From NCBI GenBank assembly GCA_028714735.1, contig JAQTLU010000008.1, positions 1-64,000 of the forward strand: a stretch of DNA of 64,000 nucleotides, read 5' to 3'. Made by a program: the position numbers and the translations under genes. This document shows positions 20,559-29,669 of this stretch, one piece after another. The DNA is from Gallionellaceae bacterium (lineage in GTDB: Bacteria > Pseudomonadota > Gammaproteobacteria > Burkholderiales > Thiobacillaceae). The first letter of the stretch is position 1; each line of letters opens with the position of its first letter. The notes below the pieces were generated by a model. It worked only from the letters and a program-made list of their open reading frames with translations, was not told the DNA's origin and made no database searches.

Positions 20559-21095
20559 ATGATCGACAAAGACGGTTACCGGCCGAATGTGGGTATAGTC
20601 GTATGCAATGCCCGGAACGAGGTATTTTGGGGCAAGCGGGTCAGGCAGGATTCCTGGCAGTTTCCCCAAGGTGGCATCAAGCATGGCGAGACGCCCGAGT
20701 TGGCGATGTTCCGCGAACTCCAGGAGGAAGTCGGCCTGCGACCGGAACACGTCCACATTCTGGGTCGAACCCGTAACTGGCTACGCTACGATGTGCCCAG
20801 GGAATGGGTGCGGCGGGAATGGCGTGGCCATTACCGGGGCCAGAAGCAGATCTGGTTCCTGTTGCGCTTGACCGGGCGCGACAACGACTTCTGTCTGCGT
20901 GCCTCTACGCACCCGGAATTCGATGCCTGGCGCTGGAACGAGTATTGGAATCCGGTCAAGACGGTGGTGGAGTTCAAGCAGGAGGTCTATCGCCTGGCCC
21001 TGGAAGAACTGGAGCATTTTCTCCAGGTCGACAGCCATACCCGTGCCCGCCATCAGTTCGGCTGCGGCATGAAAGCCCACAACGGGCGTTGTTAA
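20559..21095 (+). CDS. rppH: RNA pyrophosphohydrolase
   Basis: RppH removes pyrophosphate from mRNA 5' ends and triggers 5'-end-dependent decay. The ORF is open to 20460, but the ATG at 20559 gives the conserved [15 protein letters not shown] and a length of 178 residues. The Nudix box reads [22 protein letters not shown], with the catalytic REL-EE glutamates. The C-terminal tail [17 protein letters not shown] is a lineage-specific extension. It lies close to proS, as in many betaproteobacteria. Confidence 0.95.
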   Translation: MIDKDGYRPNVGIVVCNARNEVFWGKRVRQDSWQFPQGGIKHGETPELAMFRELQEEVGLRPEHVHILGRTRNWLRYDVPREWVRREWRGHYRGQKQIWFLLRLTGRDNDFCLRASTHPEFDAWRWNEYWNPVKTVVEFKQEVYRLALEELEHFLQVDSHTRARHQFGCGMKAHNGRC

Positions 21096-21111
21096 ATCGG
21101 AAAGAGGAACC

Positions 21112-21702
21112 ATGAGTACCGCTTATCGTACGTTGCCCGTGGCGCCCCTGCAGAAGGGCGCGACCTACATGAACCCACGGCAACAGGTGACCGAATCGGT
21201 CACTCTGGATCAGCCGGCCCTGTCGGTGATGACCGACTTCTCCGTGGTGACGGCACAGACCATTCTGCCCCTGGAAAGCATCGAGACCGCGCGCACCAAG
21301 ATGATCCACCATGGCGTCCGCTTGCTGCTGGTGGCCGACGACCAGAACCATATCCTCGGCCTGGTCACCGCCACCGACCTGACCAGCGAGCGGCCGATCC
21401 GGGTCATCCAGACCCAGGGTATCCGCCACGCCGACGTGCTGGTCAAGGACATCATGACGCCGCGGGAAAAGCTCGATGTGATCTGCATCGACGACCTGCA
21501 AGTCGCGCGGGTGGGCGACGTGGTGTCCACCCTGCAAGGCCAGGGTCGCCAGCACGCCCTGGTGGTCGAGCGCCTGCCCGACCGCAGCCAGATCCTGCGC
21601 GGCATGTTCTCCACCTCGCAGATCGGTCGTCAACTCGACATGACCATCCATACCTTGCCGGTCGCGCACAGCTTTGCCGACATCGCCCAGCTGAGCGATT
21701 GA
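21112..21702 (+). CDS. CBS-domain protein
   Basis: This 196-residue cytosolic protein contains a pair of CBS domains (about residues 55-105 and 115-185). Recognisable elements are the regularly spaced L-L-L-V-A-D-D-Q-N-H-I-L-G-L-V-T repeat end and VKDIMTPREKLDV. Such Bateman modules bind adenosine nucleotides and regulate partners; no effector domain is attached here. It follows rppH by 16 nt and is probably cotranscribed. Confidence 0.8.
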   Translation: MSTAYRTLPVAPLQKGATYMNPRQQVTESVTLDQPALSVMTDFSVVTAQTILPLESIETARTKMIHHGVRLLLVADDQNHILGLVTATDLTSERPIRVIQTQGIRHADVLVKDIMTPREKLDVICIDDLQVARVGDVVSTLQGQGRQHALVVERLPDRSQILRGMFSTSQIGRQLDMTIHTLPVAHSFADIAQLSD

Positions 21703-21709
21703 TACGGCG

Positions 21710-21784
21710 ATTGCCGGGTCAGGCTGGGCGGGCACCCCGACGGGTGGCACACTCGTCGTTACAACAAGCGTGCCACCCGGCAAT
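21710..21784 (+). other. Two mutually exclusive stems upstream of apbC
   Basis: CGGGTGGCAC (21741-21750) can pair with GTGCCACCCG (21770-21779). Alternatively, ATTGCCGGGT (21710-21719) can pair with ACCCGGCAAT (21775-21784). The two 10-bp stems share 21775-21779, so they cannot fully form together. No T tract follows. It may be a structured leader or simply the end of the CBS transcript. Confidence 0.35.
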
Positions 21785-21886
21785 TGATCGAGTAAAATGA
21801 TCGACTATTTGCCCATGGCTTGAATAACTCGCCGGCGCCCATATCTGTCCGGCAGCCCTTTTTTATTTATTGATCCGAGGTACAAC

Positions 21887-22975
21887 ATGTCGGTTTCCGA
21901 ACAGCAAGTCCAGGCCGCTCTGAAAGAGCTGGTCGATCCCAATACCCAGAAGGATTTCATCTCCTCCAAGTCGGCCCGCAACATCAAGGTCGACGGTGGC
22001 AAGGTCACCCTGGACGTGGTGTTGCCCTATCCGGCCAAGATGGTCATGAATGAAATCAAGGCCCGGGTCGAGGACCAGATCAAGACCGTGCCGGGCGTCG
22101 AAAGTGCGGTAGCGAGCATCTCCTGGAAGATCGTCGCCCATAGCGTGCAGCGCGGCGTCAAGCTGATTCCGGGCGTCAAGAACATCATCGCCGTGGCCTC
22201 CGGCAAGGGCGGCGTCGGCAAGTCCACCACCGCCGTCAACCTGGCCCTGGCCCTGGCCGCCGAAGGCGCTTCGGTCGGCATGCTGGACGCCGACATCTAC
22301 GGCCCGTCGCAGCCGACCATGCTGGGCATCGTCGGCCGGCCGGTTTCCGACGACGGCCAGTCCCTGGAGCCGATGATCGGCCACGGCCTGCAGGCCATGT
22401 CGATCGGCTTCCTGATCGACGTCGACACCCCCATGGTCTGGCGTGGTCCGATGGTCACCCAGGCCCTGGAACAACTGCTCAACCAGACCAAGTGGAAGGA
22501 ACTCGACTACCTGGTGGTCGACCTGCCTCCGGGTACCGGTGACATCCAGCTGACCCTGGCCCAGCGCGTGCCGGTGACCGGTGCGGTGATCGTCACCACG
22601 CCGCAGGACATCGCCCTGATCGACGCCCGCAAGGGCCTCAAGATGTTCGAGAAGGTTGGCGTGCCCATCCTCGGCGTGGTCGAGAACATGTCCCTGCACA
22701 TCTGTTCCAAGTGCGGCAACGAGGAGCCGATCTTCGGCGCCGGCGGTGGCCAGAAGATGTGTACCGACTACGGTGTCGAGTTCCTCGGCGGCCTGCCCCT
22801 GGATATCCGCATCCGCGAGGAGACCGACGCCGGCAAGCCGACCGTGGTGGCCGAGCCGGAATCGCGCATCGCCGAGATCTACCGGCAGATCGCCCGCCGG
22901 GTCGCGGTCAAGGTCGGCGATCTGGCCGTGGACCACAGCGCCAAGTTCCCCAGCATCGTGATTCAGAACACCTAA
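21887..22975 (+). CDS. apbC: Iron-sulfur cluster carrier ATPase (Mrp/ApbC)
   Basis: ApbC is a P-loop NTPase that carries and inserts 4Fe-4S clusters. Its 362 residues comprise an N-terminal FSCA/DUF59 domain (about 1-85) and a Mrp ATPase with the deviant Walker A GKGGVGKST. DADIYGPSQPTM follows, and the cluster-bridging pair is C-S-K-C in HICSKCGNEEPIF. It is adjacent to dcd, a common betaproteobacterial pairing. The ribosome site is GATCCGAGGTAC. Confidence 0.95.
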   Translation: MSVSEQQVQAALKELVDPNTQKDFISSKSARNIKVDGGKVTLDVVLPYPAKMVMNEIKARVEDQIKTVPGVESAVASISWKIVAHSVQRGVKLIPGVKNIIAVASGKGGVGKSTTAVNLALALAAEGASVGMLDADIYGPSQPTMLGIVGRPVSDDGQSLEPMIGHGLQAMSIGFLIDVDTPMVWRGPMVTQALEQLLNQTKWKELDYLVVDLPPGTGDIQLTLAQRVPVTGAVIVTTPQDIALIDARKGLKMFEKVGVPILGVVENMSLHICSKCGNEEPIFGAGGGQKMCTDYGVEFLGGLPLDIRIREETDAGKPTVVAEPESRIAEIYRQIARRVAVKVGDLAVDHSAKFPSIVIQNT

Positions 22976-23093
22976 AGCCGTCAGCGCTCGGCTTTCAGCG
23001 GTCAGCGGGTTGTGCGCGGCGTCGCCGCGCGCTTTAATGCTGGCCGCTGTTGTTTTTTCTGACAGCTGATCGCCAATTGCTGAAAGCTGAACT

Positions 23094-23660
23094 ATGAGTA
23101 TCAAATCCGACAAGTGGATCCGCCGCACGGTACAGGAACACGGCATGATCGAGCCCTTCGAGCCGGGTCAGGTCAAGTCCGTCAACGGCGAGAAGATCGT
23201 CTCCTACGGTACTTCGAGCTACGGCTACGATGTGCGCTGCTCGGACGAATTCAAGCTGTTCACCAATATCAATTCGACCATCGTCGATCCCAAGCATTTC
23301 GATCCGAACTCGTTCGTCGAGGTGAAGGGCGACTACTGCATCATCCCGCCCAACTCGTTCGCCTTGGCGCGAACCGTGGAGTATTTCCGCATCCCGCGTA
23401 ACGTCCTGGTGGTCTGCCTGGGCAAGAGCACCTATGCCCGCTGCGGCATCATCGTCAACGTGACGCCGCTGGAGCCGGAATGGGAGGGTCATGTGACCCT
23501 GGAGTTCTCCAATACCACGCCGCTGCCGGCCCGCATCTACGCCAACGAGGGCGTGGCCCAGATGCTGTTCTTCGAGTCGGACGAGGTGTGCGAGACTTCC
23601 TACCGCGACCGCGGCGGCAAATACCAGGGCCAGACCGGCGTCACACTGCCCAAGATTTAG
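23094..23660 (+). CDS. dcd: dCTP deaminase
   Basis: Dcd deaminates dCTP to dUTP for thymidylate synthesis. The 188 residues match the family, with [22 protein letters not shown], the catalytic glutamate region [15 protein letters not shown] and the C-terminal Y[10 protein letters not shown] tail that closes the active site. It starts 118 nt after apbC. That gap contains a GC-rich inverted segment (GCGCGGCGTCGCCGCGCGC at about 23014) and repeats of CAGCG-type words, but no clear promoter. Confidence 0.96.
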   Translation: MSIKSDKWIRRTVQEHGMIEPFEPGQVKSVNGEKIVSYGTSSYGYDVRCSDEFKLFTNINSTIVDPKHFDPNSFVEVKGDYCIIPPNSFALARTVEYFRIPRNVLVVCLGKSTYARCGIIVNVTPLEPEWEGHVTLEFSNTTPLPARIYANEGVAQMLFFESDEVCETSYRDRGGKYQGQTGVTLPKI

Positions 23661-23734
23661 TCGATCCGGTCGCTGACGGCAACAAGGCGCATAGGCCGCG
23701 CACGGAAGCCTGAAGGCGCCTTCTCCCCGATTCA

Positions 23735-24214
23735 TCAGGCTGGCCCCAAAGGCCGCCTCTCGCGACGGCGCCCGGCCGGGCCGGTGGGTGGAGGGCGGCT
23801 AGGTGTGCCAGGCTCGCCACCGGCAGTCACCATGATGCCGTTTGCCGTCGCCGTGGCCGCGAACGCCCGCACACCAAGGCCGAAGCCCGCCGCCCGCATG
23901 AAGCGTCTGCGCCCGGTCTGCCCGGCCGACGGCGCCAGTTCGCACAATACGATGGCCAGTATCGCGGTCGCGCCGAGCAGGGCGAGGATCGCGAACTAGC
24001 CAAGGAAATCGAGCCAATCCCTGTGCATGCACCACCCCAGATAGTTCGATGAAGCGGTCTGGATGGCCGGAGCGGGGAGGCGGATCAGTAAAAAGCTACG
24101 CAGCAGCTGGGGGGAAAGGGAGCATACCAGCCTCATGGGCCATTCGCCCTGCCCTGATACCGGCCGTGCACAGATGACCACGTTCCCCGACTTGGAGGGG
24201 CAGTACTGGGCCAT
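23735..24214 (-). pseudogene. Probable broken minus-strand ORF
   Basis: Two open segments in the same frame (23996-24214 and 23735-23995) are separated by one in-frame TAG at 23996-23998. Directly after the stop the translation reads FAILALLGATAILAIVL, a convincing membrane segment, followed by a basic stretch (GRRRFMRAAGFGLGVRAF). This looks like a small membrane protein interrupted by a nonsense mutation. I do not recognise the family and the upstream part has weak coding character. The rest of the 23661-24365 gap shows no other gene. Confidence 0.3.
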
Positions 24215-24365
24215 AACTCACCGATGAGGTTTGGATATTGTCTGCCCGCCGACGCAATGATCCGGTCTTTCAAGTACGCCTGGATGGCATCTGCCCTGCC
24301 CAGATTCAACCAATTCAACGTCAACGCATAGAGTGCTACAGTGATCGAAAGCAATCTCGACTCAT

Positions 24366-25865
24366 ATGCTTATTGTTGTGATTTGCACTCCGCAAAACGA
24401 CTGTTTTCATCTGATTGCCAATGCCATGCATCCGGATCGTCATCGAAAAATTCGATCGTTGTTCGATGAGTACATCGAGATGTACGCGTCGCGTGACGAC
24501 CGCCTGGTAACGCACTTCAGTGAAAATTTCAGCGGTTACACGGGCGGTGGAAATTTTCTGGTCAAGGACCGGGACGAGTGGGTGAGCATCACCCGACAAG
24601 ATTTTTCACAAGTACAAGGGCAGATTCGCATCGAAATGCTGGATATTTCGATGCAGGATATAAGCGACCACGTAGTGGTTGTAACAGCCTTCTTTCACAT
24701 TCACCTGCCTGTCCCAGATCATGTTCTCTCGCATGAGGTGGCAAGGTTGGTCCTGATTTTTCGTCTCGAGGGTGAGGACTGGAAGATTGTGCACAGTGGC
24801 ATTTCAATTCCCTACCACTTGGTACAGGACGGCGAGGTTTATCCACTCAAGCAATTGCAGGAGCGAAACCGCGCCCTTGAAGCCCTGGTCGAGGAACGGA
24901 CCAAGGCGCTTCATGAAAGTGAGGCGCTGTATCGCTTGCTGACAGAAGACGCCATGGATGTGCTTTGGAAAACCGACTGCAATTTTTGTATCACGTATAT
25001 CAGCCCAGCGGACGAACGTCTTCGTGGCTACAAGCCTGACGAGGTTATTGGTCATCATGTGTTTGACTTGTTCACCGAAGAAGGGATTGCCATCGTTACT
25101 GAGGCGATACGTAAAAGGCAGTCAGCTGAACAGGATGGCACAGAGTTAGGGTTTCTAACCTTCGAAGCACCGCATCGCTGCAAGGACGGCAGGTTGAAAT
25201 GGGGGGAGGTTTTCTCCAAGCCCGAGCGAGACGCGCTCGGTAGGATTACCGGCTATCACGGCATCACTCGGGAAATCACCGAGCGCAAACAGATGCAAGA
25301 CGAAGTGCGGGAATTGGCGTTCTATGACTCGCTCACCAACCTGCCCAACCGCCGTTTGCTCAACGACCGATTGCGTCAGGCCCTGGCTGCCAGCAGTCGC
25401 AGTGGTTGCTATGGAGCGTTGATGTTTGTCGATCTGGATGATTTCAAGCCGCTGAATGACAGACATGGGCATGCCGTTGGCGATTTGTTGTTGATTGAAG
25501 CGGCGGATCGATTAAGTAAGTGTGTCCGGGAGATGGACACCGTGGCGCGCTTCGGTGGCGACGAGTTTGTGGTGATGCTCAGTATGTTGAATACAGATAA
25601 AGCGAGATCCACATTACAGGCTGAGGTCGTGGCAGAAAAGATTCGTAGAGCTTTATCAGGCACTTACCTGCTGGAAATCAAGCGTGCAGGGCAAGCAGAT
25701 ACTACCGTTGAGCATCAGTGTTCAGCGAGCATTGGCGTGGTGTTGTTTGTCGATGATGAAGCCAGTCAGGATGACATCCTTAAATGGGCTGACCAGGCCA
25801 TGTACCAAGCAAAAGAAGCAGGACGAAATGCCATTCGGTTTTATCAAGCCGATGGCCAACATTGA
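24366..25865 (+). CDS. NTF2-like/PAS/GGDEF diguanylate cyclase
   Basis: This cytosolic sensor makes c-di-GMP. Residues about 21-150 form an NTF2/SnoaL-like domain (RSLFDEYIEMYASRD ... WKIVHSGISIPYH), a short coiled coil follows, and a PAS/PAC domain lies at about 185-310. The GGDEF domain has the active GGDEF at 397-401 and an RxxD inhibitory site (REMD) five residues before it. It begins at 24366 or, less two tens of residues, at the ATG at 24426; neither has a strong ribosome site. The region is AT-richer and uses codons unlike its neighbours, suggesting acquisition. Confidence 0.88.
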   Translation: MLIVVICTPQNDCFHLIANAMHPDRHRKIRSLFDEYIEMYASRDDRLVTHFSENFSGYTGGGNFLVKDRDEWVSITRQDFSQVQGQIRIEMLDISMQDISDHVVVVTAFFHIHLPVPDHVLSHEVARLVLIFRLEGEDWKIVHSGISIPYHLVQDGEVYPLKQLQERNRALEALVEERTKALHESEALYRLLTEDAMDVLWKTDCNFCITYISPADERLRGYKPDEVIGHHVFDLFTEEGIAIVTEAIRKRQSAEQDGTELGFLTFEAPHRCKDGRLKWGEVFSKPERDALGRITGYHGITREITERKQMQDEVRELAFYDSLTNLPNRRLLNDRLRQALAASSRSGCYGALMFVDLDDFKPLNDRHGHAVGDLLLIEAADRLSKCVREMDTVARFGGDEFVVMLSMLNTDKARSTLQAEVVAEKIRRALSGTYLLEIKRAGQADTTVEHQCSASIGVVLFVDDEASQDDILKWADQAMYQAKEAGRNAIRFYQADGQH

Positions 25866-26018
25866 GCGGTGGGCGGCGTCCGTGGCAAAAGCCACACAGG
25901 CCCATGGCCCTCGGTCGACGGCGGTATGATGCACGCGGTCCGGGTCGGCCAGATCGGAAATGCGGCGCGGCGGAAGCCGAAAGCTTAAAATTTAATCTGT
26001 ATCCTGGCCCGCAGTTCG

Positions 26019-26024
26019 TATAAT
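26019..26024 (+). promoter_or_regulatory. Probable -10 element of the decarboxylase gene
   Basis: A consensus TATAAT lies 38 nt upstream of the decarboxylase ATG in an AT-rich stretch. No good -35 is visible at 16-18 nt, so activator dependence is possible. Confidence 0.4.
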
Positions 26025-26061
26025 CCCGCGATTATATTCACCGTCCAGCGAGGACAGGTCC

Positions 26062-28296
26062 ATGCGTTTCCATTTCCCGGTCATCATCATCGATGAGGAC
26101 TTCCGCTCCGAGAACGCCTCGGGTCTCGGCATCCGCGCCCTGGCCAAGGCCCTGGAGGAAGAGGGCATGGAGGTGCTCGGCGTCACCAGCTACGGCGACC
26201 TGTCTTCCTTCGCGCAGCAGCAGAGCCGGGCCTCGGGTTTCATCCTGTCCGTGGATGACGAGGATTTTTCTTCCGGCGAGGCCGAGGAGACCATCGCCGA
26301 GCTGCGCTCCTTCGTCGAGGAAATCCGCTTCCGCAACTCGGATATCCCCATCTTCCTGTACGGCGAGACCCGCACCAGCCGGCATATCCCCAACGATGTC
26401 CTGCGCGAACTGCACGGCTTCATCCACATGTTCGAGGACACGCCGGAGTTCGTCGCCCGCCTGATCGTGCGCGAGACCAAGACCTATCTGGATTCGCTGC
26501 CGCCGCCCTTCTTCCGCGCCCTGACCCACTACGCCGCCGACGGCTCCTATTCCTGGCACTGCCCCGGCCACTCCGGCGGCGTCGCCTTCCTGAAGTCGCC
26601 GGTCGGCCAGATGTTCCACCAGTTCTTCGGCGAAAACATGCTGCGTGCGGACGTCTGCAATGCGGTCGAGGAACTCGGCCAGTTGCTCGACCACACCGGC
26701 CCGGTCGCCGCCTCGGAGCGCAATGCCGCACGCATCTTCCAGGCCGACCACCTGTTCTTCGTCACCAACGGCACCTCGACCTCGAACAAGATCGTCTGGC
26801 ACTCCACCGTGGCGCCGGGCGACGTGGTGGTGGTCGACCGCAATTGCCACAAGTCGATCCTGCACGCCATCATCATGACCGGCGCCATCCCGGTGTTCCT
26901 GATGCCGACCCGCAACCACTACGGCATCATCGGGCCGATCCCGAAGTCCGAGTTCGAGTGGCAGAACATCAAGAAGAAGATCGCCGCCCACCCGTTCGCG
27001 GACAAGGACGCCAAGCCGCGCGTGCTGACCATCACCCAGTCGACCTACGACGGCATCCTCTACAACGTGGAGGAGATCAAGGAGATGCTGGACGGCAAGA
27101 TCGACAGCCTGCACTTCGACGAGGCCTGGCTGCCGCACGCGGTGTTCCACGATTTCTACGGCGACTACCACGCCATCGGCGCCGACCGGCCGCGCTGCAA
27201 GGACTCGATGGTGTTCGCCACCCAGTCCACCCACAAGCTGCTGGCCGGCTTGAGCCAGGCCTCGCAGATCCTGGTGCAGGACTCGCAGACCCGCAAGCTC
27301 GACCAGGATGTCTTCAACGAGGCCTTCCTGATGCACACCTCGACCTCGCCGCAATACGCCATCATCGCTTCCTGCGATGTCGCCGCGGCGATGATGGAGG
27401 AGCCGGGCGGGCGCGCCCTGGTCGAGGAATCGATTGCCGAGGCGCTCGACTTCCGCCGCGCCATGCGCAAGGTCGGCACCGAACTGGGCGACGACTGGTG
27501 GTTCAAGGTCTGGGGCCCGAAGGACCTGTCCGAAGAGGGTATCGAGGAGCGCGAGGCCTGGACCCTCAAGGCGGGCGAGAAGTGGCACGGCTTCGGCCAG
27601 CTGGCGACCGGCTTCAACCTGCTCGATCCGATCAAGGCCACGGTCATCACCCCCGGCCTGGATGTCGACGGCGACTTTGCCGACTGGGGCATCCCGGCGG
27701 CCATGCTGACCAAGTACCTGGCTGAGCACGGCGTCATCGTCGAGAAGACCGGCCTCTATTCCTTCTTCATCATGTTCACCATCGGCATTACCAAGGGCCG
27801 CTGGAACACCATGGTGACCGAGCTGCAGCAGTTCAAGGACGACTACGACCGCAACCAGCCCCTGTGGCGCATCATGCCCGACTTCGTCGCCAAGCATCCG
27901 CGTTACGAGCGGGTCGGCCTCAAGGATCTTTGCGGCCAGATCCATGAAGTCTACAAGGCCAACGACGTCGCCCGCCTGACCACCGAGATGTACCTGTCCG
28001 ACATGGTGCCGGCGATGCGTCCGGCCGATGCCTTCGCCAGGATGGCGCACCGGGAGATCGAACGGGTCGAGATCGACCACCTGGAAGGGCGCATCACCTC
28101 GATCCTGCTGACGCCCTATCCGCCGGGCATTCCGCTGCTGATTCCGGGCGAGCGTTTCAACAACACCATCGTGCGCTATCTCAAGTTCGCGCGCGAGTTC
28201 AACGAGAAATTCCCTGGCTTCGAGACCGACGTGCACGGCCTGGTCAAGGACCGCAGCAACGGCCACACCCGCTATTACGTCGACTGCGTGGCCTAG
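26062..28296 (+). CDS. Orn/Lys/Arg decarboxylase (large, wing-domain type)
   Basis: This 744-residue fold-type I PLP decarboxylase is of the AdiA/LdcA/SpeF family. Residues 1-125 form the receiver-like wing domain, and the catalytic domain carries the PLP lysine in TQSTHKLLAG, with HFDEAWLPHA and SWHCPGHSGG. The C-terminal domain ends in TPYPPGIPLLIPGERF. Substrate (arginine, lysine or ornithine) cannot be fixed from sequence alone; betaproteobacterial homologues next to dcd are usually called arginine or lysine decarboxylase. The product could be agmatine or a diamine for polyamine synthesis or acid resistance. Its TAG overlaps the convergent oxidoreductase stop on CTAG. Confidence 0.93.
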   Translation: MRFHFPVIIIDEDFRSENASGLGIRALAKALEEEGMEVLGVTSYGDLSSFAQQQSRASGFILSVDDEDFSSGEAEETIAELRSFVEEIRFRNSDIPIFLYGETRTSRHIPNDVLRELHGFIHMFEDTPEFVARLIVRETKTYLDSLPPPFFRALTHYAADGSYSWHCPGHSGGVAFLKSPVGQMFHQFFGENMLRADVCNAVEELGQLLDHTGPVAASERNAARIFQADHLFFVTNGTSTSNKIVWHSTVAPGDVVVVDRNCHKSILHAIIMTGAIPVFLMPTRNHYGIIGPIPKSEFEWQNIKKKIAAHPFADKDAKPRVLTITQSTYDGILYNVEEIKEMLDGKIDSLHFDEAWLPHAVFHDFYGDYHAIGADRPRCKDSMVFATQSTHKLLAGLSQASQILVQDSQTRKLDQDVFNEAFLMHTSTSPQYAIIASCDVAAAMMEEPGGRALVEESIAEALDFRRAMRKVGTELGDDWWFKVWGPKDLSEEGIEEREAWTLKAGEKWHGFGQLATGFNLLDPIKATVITPGLDVDGDFADWGIPAAMLTKYLAEHGVIVEKTGLYSFFIMFTIGITKGRWNTMVTELQQFKDDYDRNQPLWRIMPDFVAKHPRYERVGLKDLCGQIHEVYKANDVARLTTEMYLSDMVPAMRPADAFARMAHREIERVEIDHLEGRITSILLTPYPPGIPLLIPGERFNNTIVRYLKFAREFNEKFPGFETDVHGLVKDRSNGHTRYYVDCVA

Positions 28297-29213
28297 GGCA
28301 GGCTCAGTTCGACGGCCTTGGCGGCGGCCAGGCCCTGGGCGATGGCGGTCGGCACCGAGGGCTGGATGTTGTCGGTGACGTCGCCAGCGGCGTAGATGCC
28401 CGGCGCCGAGGTGCGCTGGTCCCGTTCGACATGGATGTAGCCGCTATCGGCCAGGCGGGGCCGTATCGCCGGCTCGAACCGCTCCAGAATCGCGGTGTTG
28501 GGCTGATAGCCGTACATCACCAGCAGCCAGTCATAGGTTTCCTCACGGGCGTCCCAGGTGGCCGAGATGACGTCCTCGCGCGCAACCAGCGCGTCCGGCT
28601 GGCAGCCCTTGCGCAGCTCGATTTCCGTCCTGCCGGCGCAGGCCGCCTGGAACTGCCGGCGGGCGGAATATTCGCCCCGGGCACAGACCGTGACCCGGTT
28701 GCCGCGTTCGGCCAGATAAAGGGCATGGTCGAGGGCATTGTCGCCGCCGCCCAGGATGAGCACCCGGCTGCCTTGGATGCCATCCTGGATGGTTTTCGAC
28801 AAAGGCCCGATGATGACCCGATCCGATTGCCGGGCCATGGCCGCCAGCGCTGGAGTCGAGCGGGGCTGGCTGCCGGTGGCGAGCACCAGGGCGGCGACAT
28901 CCAGCAGGCGTTCGACTCCCGCCTGGGCCAGGCGGAGCCGGAAGCCGGTATCCCTGCCGGCGACGGCCAGGATGTCGGCCTGCAGGTGGGTGACGATGGC
29001 CAGGTCGAAATAGTGGCTGGCCAGACGTTCGGTGATCCCGCTGCCGGTCTCGCCGGGCATGCCCAGCATCCACAGGTTGGGATGGAAGTTGGCGCGCTGG
29101 ATGCCGCCGACGTGGTCGGCGCGCTCGATCACCACCGGTTCCAGGCCAAAGCTGAGCAGGGCGTTGGCGCAGGACATGCCGGCCGGGCCGGCACCGATGA
29201 CCGCCACCTTCAT
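28293..29213 (-). CDS. TrxR-like NAD(P)/FAD oxidoreductase
   Basis: This 306-residue flavoprotein has the two-dinucleotide-fold layout of thioredoxin reductases. It has the FAD motif VAVIGAGPAGMSCANAL, the NADPH motif VLILGGGDNALDHAL and the C-terminal FAD motif GIYAAGDVTDNIQPSVPTAIAQG. The redox CxxC of thioredoxin reductase is absent from the NADPH domain, so it resembles the TrxR-like ferredoxin/flavodoxin-NADP reductases. I set the start at 29213 (MKVAVIGAG), which overlaps the stop of the upstream cysteine-rich gene by 4 nt; the longer ORF to 29384 has no family support. The partner is probably that cysteine-rich protein. Confidence 0.88.
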   Translation of the reverse strand: MKVAVIGAGPAGMSCANALLSFGLEPVVIERADHVGGIQRANFHPNLWMLGMPGETGSGITERLASHYFDLAIVTHLQADILAVAGRDTGFRLRLAQAGVERLLDVAALVLATGSQPRSTPALAAMARQSDRVIIGPLSKTIQDGIQGSRVLILGGGDNALDHALYLAERGNRVTVCARGEYSARRQFQAACAGRTEIELRKGCQPDALVAREDVISATWDAREETYDWLLVMYGYQPNTAILERFEPAIRPRLADSGYIHVERDQRTSAPGIYAAGDVTDNIQPSVPTAIAQGLAAAKAVELSLP

Positions 29214-29656
29214 GAGCGGCGTGGGCGCGGCTCGAAGTGCACCACCGCCCGCATGATCTCGGAATAGGGGAAGTGGTCTAGGTCGCCATACTTCAGGATG
29301 CCCTCGTTGACCAGCAGGGCGACGTCGGCCTGGACGCCGGGCTGGGTTTCCAGTACCTCGGCCAGCCCCTGCACGCCGCCGCACTGGGCGCGGATCTCCT
29401 TGCCGAAGGGCCAGGGCTGGTGCGGCTCGACATGGAGCGCGAAGCGGGCGTTATCGTGCAGGGTGGCGTGGAAGGTCTGGCAGAGCTGGCAGGCGCGTTC
29501 CTCGGTGCAACTGATCACCTCGCGCTCGGCCAGCAACAGCTTGCGGGCCTTGAAGCAGACCACGCATTGGGACAGCAGGGCCCGCTCGAACGGGCAGGCC
29601 AGGGTAATGGCCGACTGGCGTGCTTCGCGGTAGGCGTCTTCGTTGTATCCGGACAT
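29210..29656 (-). CDS. Cysteine-rich hypothetical protein, coupled to the oxidoreductase
   Basis: This is a 148-residue cytosolic protein of unknown function. Six cysteines cluster in the N-terminal half: C21, then the pair in QCVVC, then C50 in ISCTEERACQLC with a second C-x2-C. The arrangement could hold an iron-sulfur cluster or zinc. The C-terminal part (VQADVALLVNEGILKYGDLDHFPYSEIMRAVVHF) is free of cysteine. Its stop overlaps the oxidoreductase start (ATGA), so the two are made together. I infer an electron-transfer or metal-binding role from the cysteines and the partner only. Confidence 0.7.
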   Translation of the reverse strand: MSGYNEDAYREARQSAITLACPFERALLSQCVVCFKARKLLLAEREVISCTEERACQLCQTFHATLHDNARFALHVEPHQPWPFGKEIRAQCGGVQGLAEVLETQPGVQADVALLVNEGILKYGDLDHFPYSEIMRAVVHFEPRPRRS

Positions 29657-29669
29657 GGACCGGAATGTG

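Noticed and set aside
26038-28266. Long minus-strand ORF of 742 codons opposite the decarboxylase
   Set aside because: Mirror ORF created by codon bias; no recognisable domain, while the plus strand is a full Orn/Lys/Arg decarboxylase.
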